Below are positions 36,641 through 45,945 of a stretch of DNA of 64,000 nucleotides, one piece after another. The translations under genes and the position numbers were made by a program. The notes beneath the pieces were generated by a model that did no database searches, had not been told where the DNA came from, and worked only from the letters and a program-made list of their open reading frames with translations. Each line of letters begins with the position of its first letter. Position 1 is the stretch's first letter. Location: contig NZ_CP019334.1 of NCBI RefSeq assembly GCF_002163675.1, forward strand, positions 3,639,501-3,703,500, written 5' to 3'. This stretch comes from Polaribacter sp. SA4-12. Its GTDB lineage: Bacteria > Bacteroidota > Bacteroidia > Flavobacteriales > Flavobacteriaceae.

Positions 36641-37711
36641 ATGGCAAATCCAATTTTAGGTACATTAATTCATGCAATAGGTGGTGTTGCAGCTTCAACA
36701 TGTTATGTCCCTCTTCAAAAAGTTAAAAAATGGTCTTGGGATACATACTGGCTATTACAAGCTTCATTTGCTTGGTTTATTTTTCCTTTTATTATTGGGT
36801 TTTTAACAGTACCAAATTTAATGGATGTTTTTGCTAAAGCTGATATGTCTATTCTTATAAATGCCACATTATTAGGTGTTATTTATGGGTTTGGAGGTAT
36901 GTGTTTTGGTTATGCTATTAAGCATATTGGTTATTCATTAACATATACTATTTCTATTGGTATTTCAGCTATTTTAGGAACAATAGTTCCTTTGATAATG
37001 CATGGAGAAATGGCAGAAAAATACAATGCTCCTGGAGGACATATCGTTTTCTTAGGGATGTTTTTTGCACTTATTGGAATTGTTATCTGTGGAGTTGCTG
37101 GTTATAAAAAAGAAAAGGATTTAAAAAATAAAAATGTTGAAGGTGGTGAGCCTTTAACGTTTAATATGAAAAAAGGTTTAACATTAACTTTAATAGCTGG
37201 TGTTTTATCGGCTGTGTTTGGTATTTCATTAGAGGTTGGAGAACCAATTTCTAAAATTGCTGAAGAATACGGTGCAGGTCAGTTTCAAGGAAATGCAAAA
37301 TTAATTCTATCAACTTTTGGTGCTTTTTTAACAAACCTAATTTGGTTTACAGTTGTAGGTGTTAAGAAAGGTACTTTAAAACAATTAGTAGATGTAAAAG
37401 GTATTGGTGTAAAAACATATACTTTAAATTTTGGAATGTCTGTTTTAACCGGAGCTTTATGGTATGGACAGTTCTTTTTCTATGGAATAGGACATACAAA
37501 CATGGGGGAATTTGGTTTTGCAAGCTGGGTAATTCATATGTCAATGCTTATTTTCTTTAGTTATATCGTTGGTATTTTAATGAAAGAATGGAAACAAGTA
37601 TCTAAAAAAACAAACCAAGTTTTAGGTTTAGCATTAGTCATTTTAATAGCATCTTTCATAGTAATGGCTTATGGAACGATGTTAGGTGAAGGGAGTATTG
37701 GAGGGCATTAA
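36641..37711 (+). CDS. RhaT-type sugar/proton symporter
   Basis: A 356-residue inner-membrane protein with about ten hydrophobic segments, beginning GTLIHAIGGVAASTCYVPL as in L-rhamnose/proton symporters, with WDTYWLLQASFAW and CFGYAIKHIGYSL typical of the family. It would import a monosaccharide, most simply L-rhamnose or another 6-deoxy or modified hexose. It is the first gene of the operon. No rhamnose isomerase, kinase or aldolase follows; instead dehydrogenases and CoA-transferases do, so the cargo may not be rhamnose itself. Confidence 0.88.
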   Translation: MANPILGTLIHAIGGVAASTCYVPLQKVKKWSWDTYWLLQASFAWFIFPFIIGFLTVPNLMDVFAKADMSILINATLLGVIYGFGGMCFGYAIKHIGYSLTYTISIGISAILGTIVPLIMHGEMAEKYNAPGGHIVFLGMFFALIGIVICGVAGYKKEKDLKNKNVEGGEPLTFNMKKGLTLTLIAGVLSAVFGISLEVGEPISKIAEEYGAGQFQGNAKLILSTFGAFLTNLIWFTVVGVKKGTLKQLVDVKGIGVKTYTLNFGMSVLTGALWYGQFFFYGIGHTNMGEFGFASWVIHMSMLIFFSYIVGILMKEWKQVSKKTNQVLGLALVILIASFIVMAYGTMLGEGSIGGH

Positions 37712-37744
37712 TTTTATTGAAATTATATAAAAAGTATACATATA

Positions 37745-38899
37745 ATGAGTACAAAAAGAATACAGTTAAAAGGAATTACTTGGAATCATAGTCGTGGGTT
37801 TACATCTATGGTTGCAACAGCACAAAGATTTACAGAGTTAAATCCAAATGTTGATATCACTTGGGAAAAAAGATCATTGCAAGCTTTTGCCGATGAACCA
37901 ATTAATGAATTAGCAAAACGTTACGATTTGTTAATCATAGATCATCCTTGGGCAGGTTTTGCTGGGAAAAATAATGTGATTTTACCTTTAGATGAATATT
38001 TGCCAAAAGCATTTTTAAAAGATTTAGAAGAGAACACAGTAGGGCGTTCTCATGAGAGTTATTCTTCTAATGGTCATCAATGGGCTTTAGCTGTAGATGC
38101 TGCAACTCCTGTTGCTGCAAGTCGCCCAGATATTTTAGAAGAAAACGGATTAAAATTACCAGAAACCTATGACAATTTATTAGCACTTGCTAAAAAAGGA
38201 TTAGTGATTATGCCTGGGATTCCTCAAGACACATTAATGAATTTTTATATGATGTGTTGTACAATGGGAGAAGATGTTTGTACTTCAAAAGAACACGTTG
38301 TTAGTGAGGAAGTAGGAATAAAAGCTTTAAAAATGCTAAGAGAATTAGCTGTTGAAATGGATCCTCAGGTTTTTGATTGGAATCCAATTCAATGTTATGA
38401 GGCTATGACTTTAACAGATAAATATGCATATTGTCCTTGGGCTTATGGGTACACAAATTATAGTAGAAAAGGATATTCTAGAAAACCTTTACACTTCCAT
38501 GATATGGTAGATATTAAAGGTTTTGGTAAAGCAATTTCAACTTTAGGTGGAACTGGATTAGCGGTTTCTGCAGAAACTAAAGAAATAGAAACTGTTATGA
38601 AATATGTAGAATATGTTGGGTCTGATGAATGTCAGAAAACAGTATTTTTTGATAATGGCGGACAACCAGGACATAGAAAATCTTGGACAGATGAATACAC
38701 TAATAGTTTAACTGCAAATTTCTTTAAGAACACATTACCAAGTTTAGATAGAGCGTTTTTACGCCCAAGATATAATGGTCATATGTATTTTCAAGACAGA
38801 GCAGGAACTCCAATTAGAGAGTATATGATGAATGGAGGCGATGAAAAAGAATTGCTTTCTAGATTAAATGAATTGTACATCAAATCACTAGATAAATAA
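37745..38899 (+). CDS. Solute-binding-protein homologue without signal peptide (first)
   Basis: A 384-residue protein with the fold pattern of family 1 ABC solute-binding proteins (RFTELNPNVDITWEKRS at the start, YDLLIIDHPWAG, DILEENGLKLPETYDNLLAL, FFDNGGQPGHRKSW). It begins MSTKRIQLKGITWNHSRGF, with no hydrophobic leader or lipobox, and no ABC permease or ATPase is nearby. A cytoplasmic role is therefore likely: a sugar-acid or CoA-ester binding subunit, or an enzyme derived from the binding fold. It is followed after 4 bases by a CoA-transferase gene. A second homologue is three genes downstream. Confidence 0.75.
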   Translation: MSTKRIQLKGITWNHSRGFTSMVATAQRFTELNPNVDITWEKRSLQAFADEPINELAKRYDLLIIDHPWAGFAGKNNVILPLDEYLPKAFLKDLEENTVGRSHESYSSNGHQWALAVDAATPVAASRPDILEENGLKLPETYDNLLALAKKGLVIMPGIPQDTLMNFYMMCCTMGEDVCTSKEHVVSEEVGIKALKMLRELAVEMDPQVFDWNPIQCYEAMTLTDKYAYCPWAYGYTNYSRKGYSRKPLHFHDMVDIKGFGKAISTLGGTGLAVSAETKEIETVMKYVEYVGSDECQKTVFFDNGGQPGHRKSWTDEYTNSLTANFFKNTLPSLDRAFLRPRYNGHMYFQDRAGTPIREYMMNGGDEKELLSRLNELYIKSLDK

Positions 38900-38903
38900 T
38901 ACT

Positions 38904-40046
38904 ATGAGACCATTAGAAGGTGTTTTAGTTCTAGAATTTGCTCAATTTATGGCTGGTCCTTCAGCAGGATTGAAATTAGCAGATTTAGGAGCCAGAGTTA
39001 TCAAAATTGAAAGACCTAACACAGGTGAAGCAGGAAGGCAGATTGCACTTAAAAACTTGTTTTTAGATGGAAGTAGTTTGGTTTTTCATACTGTAAATAG
39101 AAATAAAGATTCTTACGCAGCAAACTTAAAAGATCCAGAAGATTTAGCACGTGTTAAAAAGCTAATTGAGCAAGCAGATGTAATGACACACAATTTTCGC
39201 CCAGGAGTTATGGAGAAAATTGGTTTAGATTATTCAATTGCAAAAGAACTAAATCCTAAACTGGTATACGCAACCGTTACTGGTTATGGAACTAAAGGTC
39301 CTTGGGCAAAAAAACCAGGTCAAGATTTATTAGTACAATCAATGTCTGGTTTTGCAAATTTATCTGGAGATAAAAATGATGATCCAGTGCCAATAGGTGC
39401 TGCAGTTTCAGATATTATTACAGGAACACATTTAGCGCACGGAATTTTAGCAAGTTTAATTAAAAGAGAAAAAACAAATAAAGGTTCTTTGGTGGAAGTT
39501 AGTTTGTTAGAATCTACATTAGATCTTCAGTTTGAGGTGATTACTACTTATTTAAATGATGGGAATAAAAAACCAGAAAGAACAAAAGAAGGTTCTGCAA
39601 ATCCATATTTAGGTGCTCCTTATGGAGTCTATAAAACCAAAGACGGATATATTTCAATAGCAATGGGGTCTCTTTTAAAGTTAGGTGAAGTTTTAGAATG
39701 TACTGAGTTAAGTGTTTACACCAATTCAGATTCTTGGTTCACTCAAAGAGATGAAATAATGGATATTATAAGATCATTTTTAATTCATAAAAACACCAAT
39801 GATTGGTTAACAGTTTTAGAAGCTGAAGGTATCTGGTGTTCAGATGTTTTTAATTATGAATCATTATTAAATCACGAAGCATATAAAGTACTTAAAATGG
39901 ATCAGAAATTCTCATTACTTTCAGGAGAAGAGGTGCATACATTAAGGTGTCCAATACAAGTGAACGATGAAAAGTTATTCGCAAATAAACCAGCTCCAAG
40001 AGTTGGTCAGCATACAGAAGATATTATTAAAGAATTTAATCTATAG
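38904..40046 (+). CDS. CaiB/BaiF class III CoA-transferase (first)
   Basis: A 380-residue protein with the family start RPLEGVLVLEFAQFMAGP, LADLGARVIKIERP and THNFRPGV, and the catalytic Asp170 in GAAVSDIITG. Class III transferases move CoA between carboxylic acids. It is 6 bases upstream of a paralogue of exactly the same length, so a heterodimer of interlocked chains is possible. In an operon with sugar dehydrogenases it would activate a sugar-derived acid to its CoA ester, which a MaoC hydratase then processes. Acid and donor are unknown. Confidence 0.88.
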   Translation: MRPLEGVLVLEFAQFMAGPSAGLKLADLGARVIKIERPNTGEAGRQIALKNLFLDGSSLVFHTVNRNKDSYAANLKDPEDLARVKKLIEQADVMTHNFRPGVMEKIGLDYSIAKELNPKLVYATVTGYGTKGPWAKKPGQDLLVQSMSGFANLSGDKNDDPVPIGAAVSDIITGTHLAHGILASLIKREKTNKGSLVEVSLLESTLDLQFEVITTYLNDGNKKPERTKEGSANPYLGAPYGVYKTKDGYISIAMGSLLKLGEVLECTELSVYTNSDSWFTQRDEIMDIIRSFLIHKNTNDWLTVLEAEGIWCSDVFNYESLLNHEAYKVLKMDQKFSLLSGEEVHTLRCPIQVNDEKLFANKPAPRVGQHTEDIIKEFNL

Positions 40047-40052
40047 TATATA

Positions 40053-41195
40053 ATGAAACCATTACAAGATATATTAGTTATAGATTTAAGTCAGTTTTTA
40101 TCTGCACCTTCAGCAACATTAAGAATGGCTGATTTAGGAGCAAGAGTTATAAAAGTTGAAAGACCAGGTACAGGAGACATTTGTCGTCAATTATATGTTT
40201 CAAATGTCAATTTAAATGGTGAATCTACTATTTTTAGAGCCATAAACAGAAACAAAGAAAGTTTTGCAGCAGACTTAAAAAACGATATTGACAAACAACG
40301 TGTTTTAAAATTGATTGAACAAGCAGATGTTTTAATACATAATTTTAGACCAGGTGTTATAGAGCGACTTGGATTTGATTATGAAACGATTCAGAAAATA
40401 AACCCAAATATTGTTTATGGAGATATTTCAGGATATGGTTCTGAAGGTCCTTGGAAAACAAAACCAGGACAAGATTTATTACTTCAATCATTATCTGGTT
40501 TAACTTGGTTAAACGGAATTGAAGGAAGTGGTCCAACACCAGTTGGTTTAGCAATTGTTGATATTTTATCGGGTGCACATTTGGTGCAAGGTATTTTAGC
40601 TGCATTATTAAAAAAGGCAAAAACAGGCAAAGGAAGTAAAGTTTCTGTGAGTATGTTAGAGTCTATTTTAGATTTTCAATTCGAATCGATTACAACATTT
40701 TATCACGATGGAGGAGCACCAACTGTTCGTCCAAAAAACAATAGCGCACACGCATATTTAGGAGCGCCTTATGGTGTTTATCAAACCACAAACGGTTATA
40801 TGGCATTGGCAATGGGATCAATTCCTGTTCTTGGAGAATTGTTAGGTTGTGAACCTTTAAAACAATATGAAGAAGTTGCATCTTGGTTTACAAAAAGAGA
40901 TGAAATAAAGAAAACGTTAGCCAATCATTTATCTACAGATAGTACAGAAAAATGGTTGTCAATCTTAGAACCTGCAGACATTTGGTGTGCAAGTGTAATG
41001 GATTGGGATACTTTATTTGCTCAAGATGGTTTTAAGGTTTTAGAAATGATTCAAAAAGTAAAAATGGGAGATGGTTTCGAATATGAAACTACTAGATGTC
41101 CTATTAGAATTGATGGAGAAATTTTAACGTCAAGCCTTGGTTCTCCTGCTTTAGGTGAACACACAGAAGCAATTGTAAACGAGCTAATTTCTTAA
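40053..41195 (+). CDS. CaiB/BaiF class III CoA-transferase (second)
   Basis: A 380-residue paralogue of the preceding gene, with LQDILVIDLSQFLSAP, MADLGARVIKVERP, IHNFRPGV and catalytic Asp170 (LAIVDILSG) conserved. Identity along the length looks about 50%. Both copies keep the catalytic Asp, so neither is an obvious structural dummy. It lies 2 bases before the second solute-binding homologue. The two transferases may use different acids in sequence or form one heteromeric enzyme. Confidence 0.88.
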   Translation: MKPLQDILVIDLSQFLSAPSATLRMADLGARVIKVERPGTGDICRQLYVSNVNLNGESTIFRAINRNKESFAADLKNDIDKQRVLKLIEQADVLIHNFRPGVIERLGFDYETIQKINPNIVYGDISGYGSEGPWKTKPGQDLLLQSLSGLTWLNGIEGSGPTPVGLAIVDILSGAHLVQGILAALLKKAKTGKGSKVSVSMLESILDFQFESITTFYHDGGAPTVRPKNNSAHAYLGAPYGVYQTTNGYMALAMGSIPVLGELLGCEPLKQYEEVASWFTKRDEIKKTLANHLSTDSTEKWLSILEPADIWCASVMDWDTLFAQDGFKVLEMIQKVKMGDGFEYETTRCPIRIDGEILTSSLGSPALGEHTEAIVNELIS

Positions 41196-41197
41196 CA

Positions 41198-42433
41198 ATG
41201 GAAAACAATAAATTTAGAATAGCTGTTAGAAAATTTGATGCTTTTGAAAGCGCCATAGATAAAATTTGGGAATCATTCTGTAAACAAACTGGTTGTAAAT
41301 TAGAATTGGAAGCAGTTCCTTTAGATTTACATCCTTTGTATGATACTATTTTAAAAGAAGAGGGTTTAAAAAACGGAACTTGGGATGTATCACTAATAAA
41401 TACAGATTGGATAACTGAAGCATATACTTCAAATTCTATAGAAGATTTAACACCTTTTATAGAGGAAAACTCTCCAAGTGATTTTCCTAAAGGATGGTCA
41501 AGGTCATTATTATATAAACAAGAGTTTGATGGAAAAACTGTTGGTTTACCTTTTCACGATGGACCAGAATGTTTAATTTACAGAAAAGATTTATTCGAAT
41601 CTGTTGAAGAAGGAATCGCTTTTTATGAAGCTTATGGCAAACCTTTAGAAATTCCGAAAACTTGGGATGATTTAATGCAAGTTGCCGAATTTTTCAATAG
41701 ACCAGAACAAGGTTTATACGGAACCACATTTGCAGCTTTTCCTGATGGACATAATACTGTTTTTGATTTCTGCCTACAATTATGGACACGTAATGGTGAA
41801 TTGTTTGACGAAAATAAAAAAATAAAACTAAATTCTGATGCTGCAATAGAAGGTATGGAATTCTACAGAAAAGCATTAAAAAACACCAATGCAATTCATC
41901 CAGATTCTCGCAATTTTGATTCTGTAAAATCAGGAATGGCTTTCGCAAATGGAAACTTAGCAATGATGGTAAACTGGTTTGGTTTTGCATCTATGTGTGA
42001 GTTTTTAGAAGATTCTAAGGTAAAAGGAAAAGTAGATATTGCAAATGTTCCTGCAGGACCAACTGGAGAAGGAACTTCTTTAAATGCATATTGGATGTAT
42101 GTTATCGGAAGTGGAAGTCAGCATAAAGATTTAGCATACGATTTTATTCAATTTGCTGTAAATGAAGAGAATGATAAACTTCTAACTTTAGAAGGCGCAA
42201 TAGGTTGTCGTAAATCTACTTGGCACGATAAAGATGTAAATAAAGAAGTACCTTATTATCATAAATTAGAAGAATTACATCTTAAAACAAGATCACTTCC
42301 TAGAAAAAGTAATTGGTCAGAAATTGCAGATGTAATAGATCAATTAGTTGTTGAAGTTATAAATACTTCAAATGATATAAAAACAATTTTAAACAATTCT
42401 CAGAAAGAGATTGATCGCATAGAAAATAATTAA
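41198..42433 (+). CDS. Solute-binding-protein homologue without signal peptide (second)
   Basis: A 411-residue family 1 solute-binding-like protein (ENSPSDFPKGWSRSLLYKQEF, YRKDLFESVEEGIAFYEAYG, PKTWDDLMQVAEFF, PEQGLYGTTFAAFPDGHN, AYWMYVIGSGSQHKDLAYDF). As with its partner at 37745, the N-terminus (MENNKFRIAVRKFDAFES) is hydrophilic, so it is not exported by a signal peptide. Its gene overlaps the intergenic rhythm of the operon (2-base gaps on both sides). The existence of two such leaderless proteins in one operon argues against a simple loss of the leader. Confidence 0.75.
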   Translation: MENNKFRIAVRKFDAFESAIDKIWESFCKQTGCKLELEAVPLDLHPLYDTILKEEGLKNGTWDVSLINTDWITEAYTSNSIEDLTPFIEENSPSDFPKGWSRSLLYKQEFDGKTVGLPFHDGPECLIYRKDLFESVEEGIAFYEAYGKPLEIPKTWDDLMQVAEFFNRPEQGLYGTTFAAFPDGHNTVFDFCLQLWTRNGELFDENKKIKLNSDAAIEGMEFYRKALKNTNAIHPDSRNFDSVKSGMAFANGNLAMMVNWFGFASMCEFLEDSKVKGKVDIANVPAGPTGEGTSLNAYWMYVIGSGSQHKDLAYDFIQFAVNEENDKLLTLEGAIGCRKSTWHDKDVNKEVPYYHKLEELHLKTRSLPRKSNWSEIADVIDQLVVEVINTSNDIKTILNNSQKEIDRIENN

Positions 42434-42435
42434 TT

Positions 42436-43506
42436 ATGGAAATAGTTTACAAACCAGAATTACCAAAAGAAAAGCGTCCAATTTATATAATTGGCGCAGG
42501 AGGAATAGTTCGTGATGCACATTTACCAGCATACAGAAATGCAGGTTTTGTTGTAGAGGGAATTACAAATAGAACAAAGCAACGTGCAACAGATTTAGCA
42601 GCATCATTTAACATTCCTAATGTTTATGATAACGTACAAGATTTGGTTGCTGCAGCTCCAGAGAATGCCGTTTTTGATTTAACGTTAATGCCTAATCAAT
42701 TTGTGGCAACTTTAGAGTTGTTACCAGATGAAGCAGCAGTTTTAATTCAAAAACCGATGGGTGATAGTTACGACCAAACTTTAGAAATTTTAGAGGTTTG
42801 TCGTAGAAAAAAATTAAAAGCAGCAATTAACTGTCAAATGCGTTTTGTGCCATATATTATGGCAGCAAAAAATATAATTGATCAAGGCTTAATTGGTGAA
42901 TTGTACGATTTTGAAGTCCGTTTAACAACCTATACACCTTGGGAGTATTTTCCAAATGTGGTTAATCATCCACGTTTAGAAATTCAGCAACATAGTATTC
43001 ATTATATCGATTTAATTCGTTCGTTTTTAGGAAATCCTAAGAAGGTGTATGCTAGAACATTGAGAAACCCTGGTAAACCAATGTCATCAACAAGAACAAC
43101 AGCTATAATGGATTATAATGACGCTACACGTGCCATTATAAATACGAATCACGATCATAATTTTGGTGAGAAAAATCAAGAGAGTTTTGTGAAATGGGAA
43201 GGAACAAAAGGAGCAATTAAAGCAAGAATTGGTTTGTTGTTAGATTATCCTAATGGAAAACCAGATTTATTCCAGTACTGTATCGTAAAAGAAGGCGAAG
43301 AGCCTAAATGGGTTGAGGTTGAATTAGAAGGTTCTTGGTTTCCTGATGCTTTTGTAGGTACTATGGCTTCTTTAATGCGTTATGTTGAAGGTTCTACAGA
43401 TGAATTACCAACAAGTGTTGAAGATGTAGCACATTCTATGGCAGTAGTAGAAGCAGCATATGCTTCAAATAATGATGGAGGTATAACTCCCAATTACGAT
43501 ATTTAA
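42436..43506 (+). CDS. Gfo/Idh/MocA-family oxidoreductase
   Basis: A 356-residue NAD(P)-dependent oxidoreductase. The N-terminal Rossmann fold has YIIGAGGIVRDAHLPAYRNA; the family's EKP motif reads QKPMG; the C-terminal domain has the active-site-like HSIHYIDLIRSFLG. These enzymes oxidise or reduce sugars, inositols or sugar acids, often at C1 or C3. In this operon it is the best candidate for a first oxidation of the imported sugar. The substrate cannot be told from sequence. Confidence 0.88.
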   Translation: MEIVYKPELPKEKRPIYIIGAGGIVRDAHLPAYRNAGFVVEGITNRTKQRATDLAASFNIPNVYDNVQDLVAAAPENAVFDLTLMPNQFVATLELLPDEAAVLIQKPMGDSYDQTLEILEVCRRKKLKAAINCQMRFVPYIMAAKNIIDQGLIGELYDFEVRLTTYTPWEYFPNVVNHPRLEIQQHSIHYIDLIRSFLGNPKKVYARTLRNPGKPMSSTRTTAIMDYNDATRAIINTNHDHNFGEKNQESFVKWEGTKGAIKARIGLLLDYPNGKPDLFQYCIVKEGEEPKWVEVELEGSWFPDAFVGTMASLMRYVEGSTDELPTSVEDVAHSMAVVEAAYASNNDGGITPNYDI

Positions 43507-43526
43507 ATAAAATAATTTTCATAAAA

Positions 43527-44543
43527 ATGAAAGCAACACAATACGAAGGAAATAAAACCTTCACAGTAGTAGAAAGAGAAATAGAAGCACCAAAACTAGG
43601 CGAAGTTAGAATTAAAGTAGCTTATGTTGGTGTTTGTGGAACTGATGTTCATATTTACCACGGAATGATGGATAAACGTGTTCGTATGCCAGAAACTATT
43701 GGTCACGAAATGTCAGGAGTAATTGACGCAGTTGGAGAAGGAGTTTCAGATTATTCTATTGGAGACAAAGTAGTTGTTCGTCCTTTAGATGATAGAAAAG
43801 TAAAGCCTTCAGATAAAGGATTCAATCACATTTGTGAAGAATTAAAATTTATCGGAATTGATAGTCCAGGAGCAATGCAAGAATACTGGAATGTACCAGC
43901 ATTTACTTTACACAAATTAAAATCTGATACAGATTTAAAATTAGCGGCTTTAATTGAGCCTTTATCAGTAGCAACACACGATGTTCGTTTAAGCGGATTA
44001 GTTGCAGGAGAAACTGCTGTAGTTTTAGGTGGTGGACCAATTGGTTTATTAGTTGCAATGGTGGCTAAAGAAGTTGGTGCAAACGTTATTATTTCTGAAG
44101 TAAATGAAAAGCGTATTGCCAAAGCAAAAGAGATGGGATTAAATGCAGTAAATCCTATGAATATTGATTTAGTTCAATATGTAAAAGAGCAAACAGAAGG
44201 ACGTTTAGCAGATGTTGTTTTTGAAGTAGCAGGTGTTCAACCAGCTTTAGATATTATGACAGAAGTTGCAGGAATTAGAGGTAGAATTTTAATGGTTGCA
44301 ATTCACGGACAAAAGAAAGAAGTAGATTTATTTAAATTCTTCTGGAAAGAATTAAAATTGATTGGAGCAAGAGTGTACGAAAAAGAAGATTATGAAAAAT
44401 CTATCGATTTAATCACAGCAAATGATTTACCATTTGAAGATATGATTACAGACGTACAACCATTAACAAACATTCAACAAGTATTTGAAAACATCGACAA
44501 TAATCCTGATGGAATGAAAGTACTAATGGACTGTTCATTATAA
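43527..44543 (+). CDS. Zinc-type alcohol/polyol dehydrogenase
   Basis: A 338-residue medium-chain dehydrogenase. Catalytic zinc ligands lie in GVCGTDVHIYHG and IGHEMSG; the NAD motif is VVLGGGPIGLLVA. The structural zinc lobe is reduced: where four Cys are expected, only one is seen (NHICEELKF), unlike the dehydrogenase at 3832-4839. It resembles sorbitol or galactitol dehydrogenases. It probably oxidises a secondary hydroxyl of the same substrate or a downstream sugar acid. Neighbours are 20 bases (upstream) and 28 bases (downstream) away. Confidence 0.86.
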   Translation: MKATQYEGNKTFTVVEREIEAPKLGEVRIKVAYVGVCGTDVHIYHGMMDKRVRMPETIGHEMSGVIDAVGEGVSDYSIGDKVVVRPLDDRKVKPSDKGFNHICEELKFIGIDSPGAMQEYWNVPAFTLHKLKSDTDLKLAALIEPLSVATHDVRLSGLVAGETAVVLGGGPIGLLVAMVAKEVGANVIISEVNEKRIAKAKEMGLNAVNPMNIDLVQYVKEQTEGRLADVVFEVAGVQPALDIMTEVAGIRGRILMVAIHGQKKEVDLFKFFWKELKLIGARVYEKEDYEKSIDLITANDLPFEDMITDVQPLTNIQQVFENIDNNPDGMKVLMDCSL

Positions 44544-44571
44544 TTAATAAAACAATACAAAAATATACACA

Positions 44572-45342
44572 ATGAGTATTTTAGATAAATTTAGTTTAGA
44601 AGGAAAAACAGCCATCGTTACAGGATGTAAAAGAGGAATTGGAAAAGCAATGGCTCTTGGATTAGCAGAAGCAGGAGCAAACATTATTGGTGTTTCAGCT
44701 ACTTTAGAAAAAGAAGGAAGTGCAGTGTCAAAAGAAATTGAAGCTGCAGGTAAAGAGTTTACAGCATACCAATGTGATTTTTCTGATAGAAAAGCTGTAT
44801 ATGCGTTTATTGCTGAAGTAAAAGCAAATCATCCTCAGATTGATATTTTGGTAAACAATGCAGGAACTATTTTAAGAGCTCCAGCTGCAGAACATTCTGA
44901 TGAATTATGGGATAAAGTAATTGAAGTAAATCAAAATGCTCAGTTTATTTTAACAAGAGAATTTGGTAGAGATATGATTGCTAGAGGTTCTGGAAAAGTA
45001 ATTTTTACAGCTTCATTATTAACTTTTCAAGGAGGAATTACTGTTCCTGGTTATGCCGCAAGTAAAGGTGCAATTGGTCAAATGACTATGGCATTTGCAA
45101 ATGAATGGGCAGGAAAAGGTGTAAATGTAAATGCAATTGCTCCAGGTTATATAGCAACTGATAATACAGAAGCATTAAGAAATAATCCAGAAAGAAATAA
45201 ATCTATTTTAGAGCGTATTCCTGCAGGACGTTGGGGAGAAGCAGTAGATTTTGCTGGCCCAACAGTATTTTTAGCATCAGAAGCAGCATCTTATATGAAC
45301 GGTACAACTGTTCTTGTAGATGGTGGATGGATGGGTAGGTAA
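44572..45342 (+). CDS. Short-chain dehydrogenase (KduD-like)
   Basis: A 256-residue classical SDR with TGCKRGIGKA (cofactor loop), NNAG, and catalytic Ser148, Tyr161 and Lys165 (YAASK). The overall pattern, ending in FLASEAASYMNGTTVLVDGG, resembles 2-deoxy-D-gluconate 3-dehydrogenase (KduD), which works on keto-deoxy sugar acids. With the MaoC hydratase next door it may handle a 3-keto or enoyl intermediate. The name KduD is not claimed because the context is not a uronate pathway. Confidence 0.88.
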   Translation: MSILDKFSLEGKTAIVTGCKRGIGKAMALGLAEAGANIIGVSATLEKEGSAVSKEIEAAGKEFTAYQCDFSDRKAVYAFIAEVKANHPQIDILVNNAGTILRAPAAEHSDELWDKVIEVNQNAQFILTREFGRDMIARGSGKVIFTASLLTFQGGITVPGYAASKGAIGQMTMAFANEWAGKGVNVNAIAPGYIATDNTEALRNNPERNKSILERIPAGRWGEAVDFAGPTVFLASEAASYMNGTTVLVDGGWMGR

Positions 45343-45364
45343 TTCACTAATAAAAATTTAAGTT

Positions 45365-45820
45365 ATGCATATTATATCAAGATTTTATGAAGACTACGAA
45401 TTAGGTAGTAAAAGAGAAACTTTAGGAAGAACAATAACTGAGACTGATTTTGTAGTTCACGCAGGTCATACAGGTGATTATTTTCCTCATCATATGGATG
45501 CTGAATGGTGTGCAACACAACCATTTAAACAACGTATTGCTCACGGAACATTAACTTTTGCTGTTGGAATAGGAATGACGGCAACAGAGATAAATCCTGA
45601 AGCTTTTTCTAAAGGATATGATCGTTTACGTTTTGTAAAACCAGTTTATATTGGTGATACTATTAGAGTAATTGTTACTATAAGTGAGAAGATAGAAGAA
45701 ACAAAAAGACCAGAATTAGGTCATATAAACGAGCACGTAGAAATCTTTAATCAAAGAGATGAGTTAGTTTTAGTTTGTGATCATATTTTACTTGCAAAGA
45801 AGAAATCTTTTGAAAAATAA
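45365..45820 (+). CDS. MaoC-like hydratase/dehydratase
   Basis: A 151-residue single hot-dog domain. The (R)-enoyl-CoA hydratase motif is intact: HTGDYFPHH, giving catalytic Asp38 and His43, followed by [12 protein letters not shown]. MaoC proteins add or remove water across CoA-ester double bonds. It is the last gene of the operon and is followed by a terminator. Its presence with two CoA-transferases is the strongest sign that the pathway proceeds through CoA esters. A related protein is at 61553-62056. Confidence 0.87.
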   Translation: MHIISRFYEDYELGSKRETLGRTITETDFVVHAGHTGDYFPHHMDAEWCATQPFKQRIAHGTLTFAVGIGMTATEINPEAFSKGYDRLRFVKPVYIGDTIRVIVTISEKIEETKRPELGHINEHVEIFNQRDELVLVCDHILLAKKKSFEK

Positions 45821-45845
45821 AATTTAAACTATTTTTCAAATGAAT

Positions 45846-45876
45846 AAAAAAACCGAGGAAATTTCCCTCGGTTTTT
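45846..45876. terminator. Bidirectional terminator between MaoC and GH3 genes
   Basis: CCGAGG and CCTCGG enclose an AT-rich centre that can itself pair (GAAATTTC), with an A tract on one side and a T tract on the other. It separates the convergent MaoC operon and the GH3 operon. Confidence 0.88.
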
Positions 45877-45945
45877 CTCGTTTTAACCTTGTCTTGTAAT
45901 GTGGCTATAGGTCAAAATTCACTACTTTTCATAATTACTGTTTAC

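Noticed and set aside
36641..37711. A rhamnose utilisation operon
   Set aside because: RhaT is present, but isomerase, kinase, aldolase and mutarotase are absent; only the permease supports rhamnose.
37745..42433. An ABC sugar importer
   Set aside because: There is no permease or ATPase, and neither binding-protein homologue has a signal peptide.
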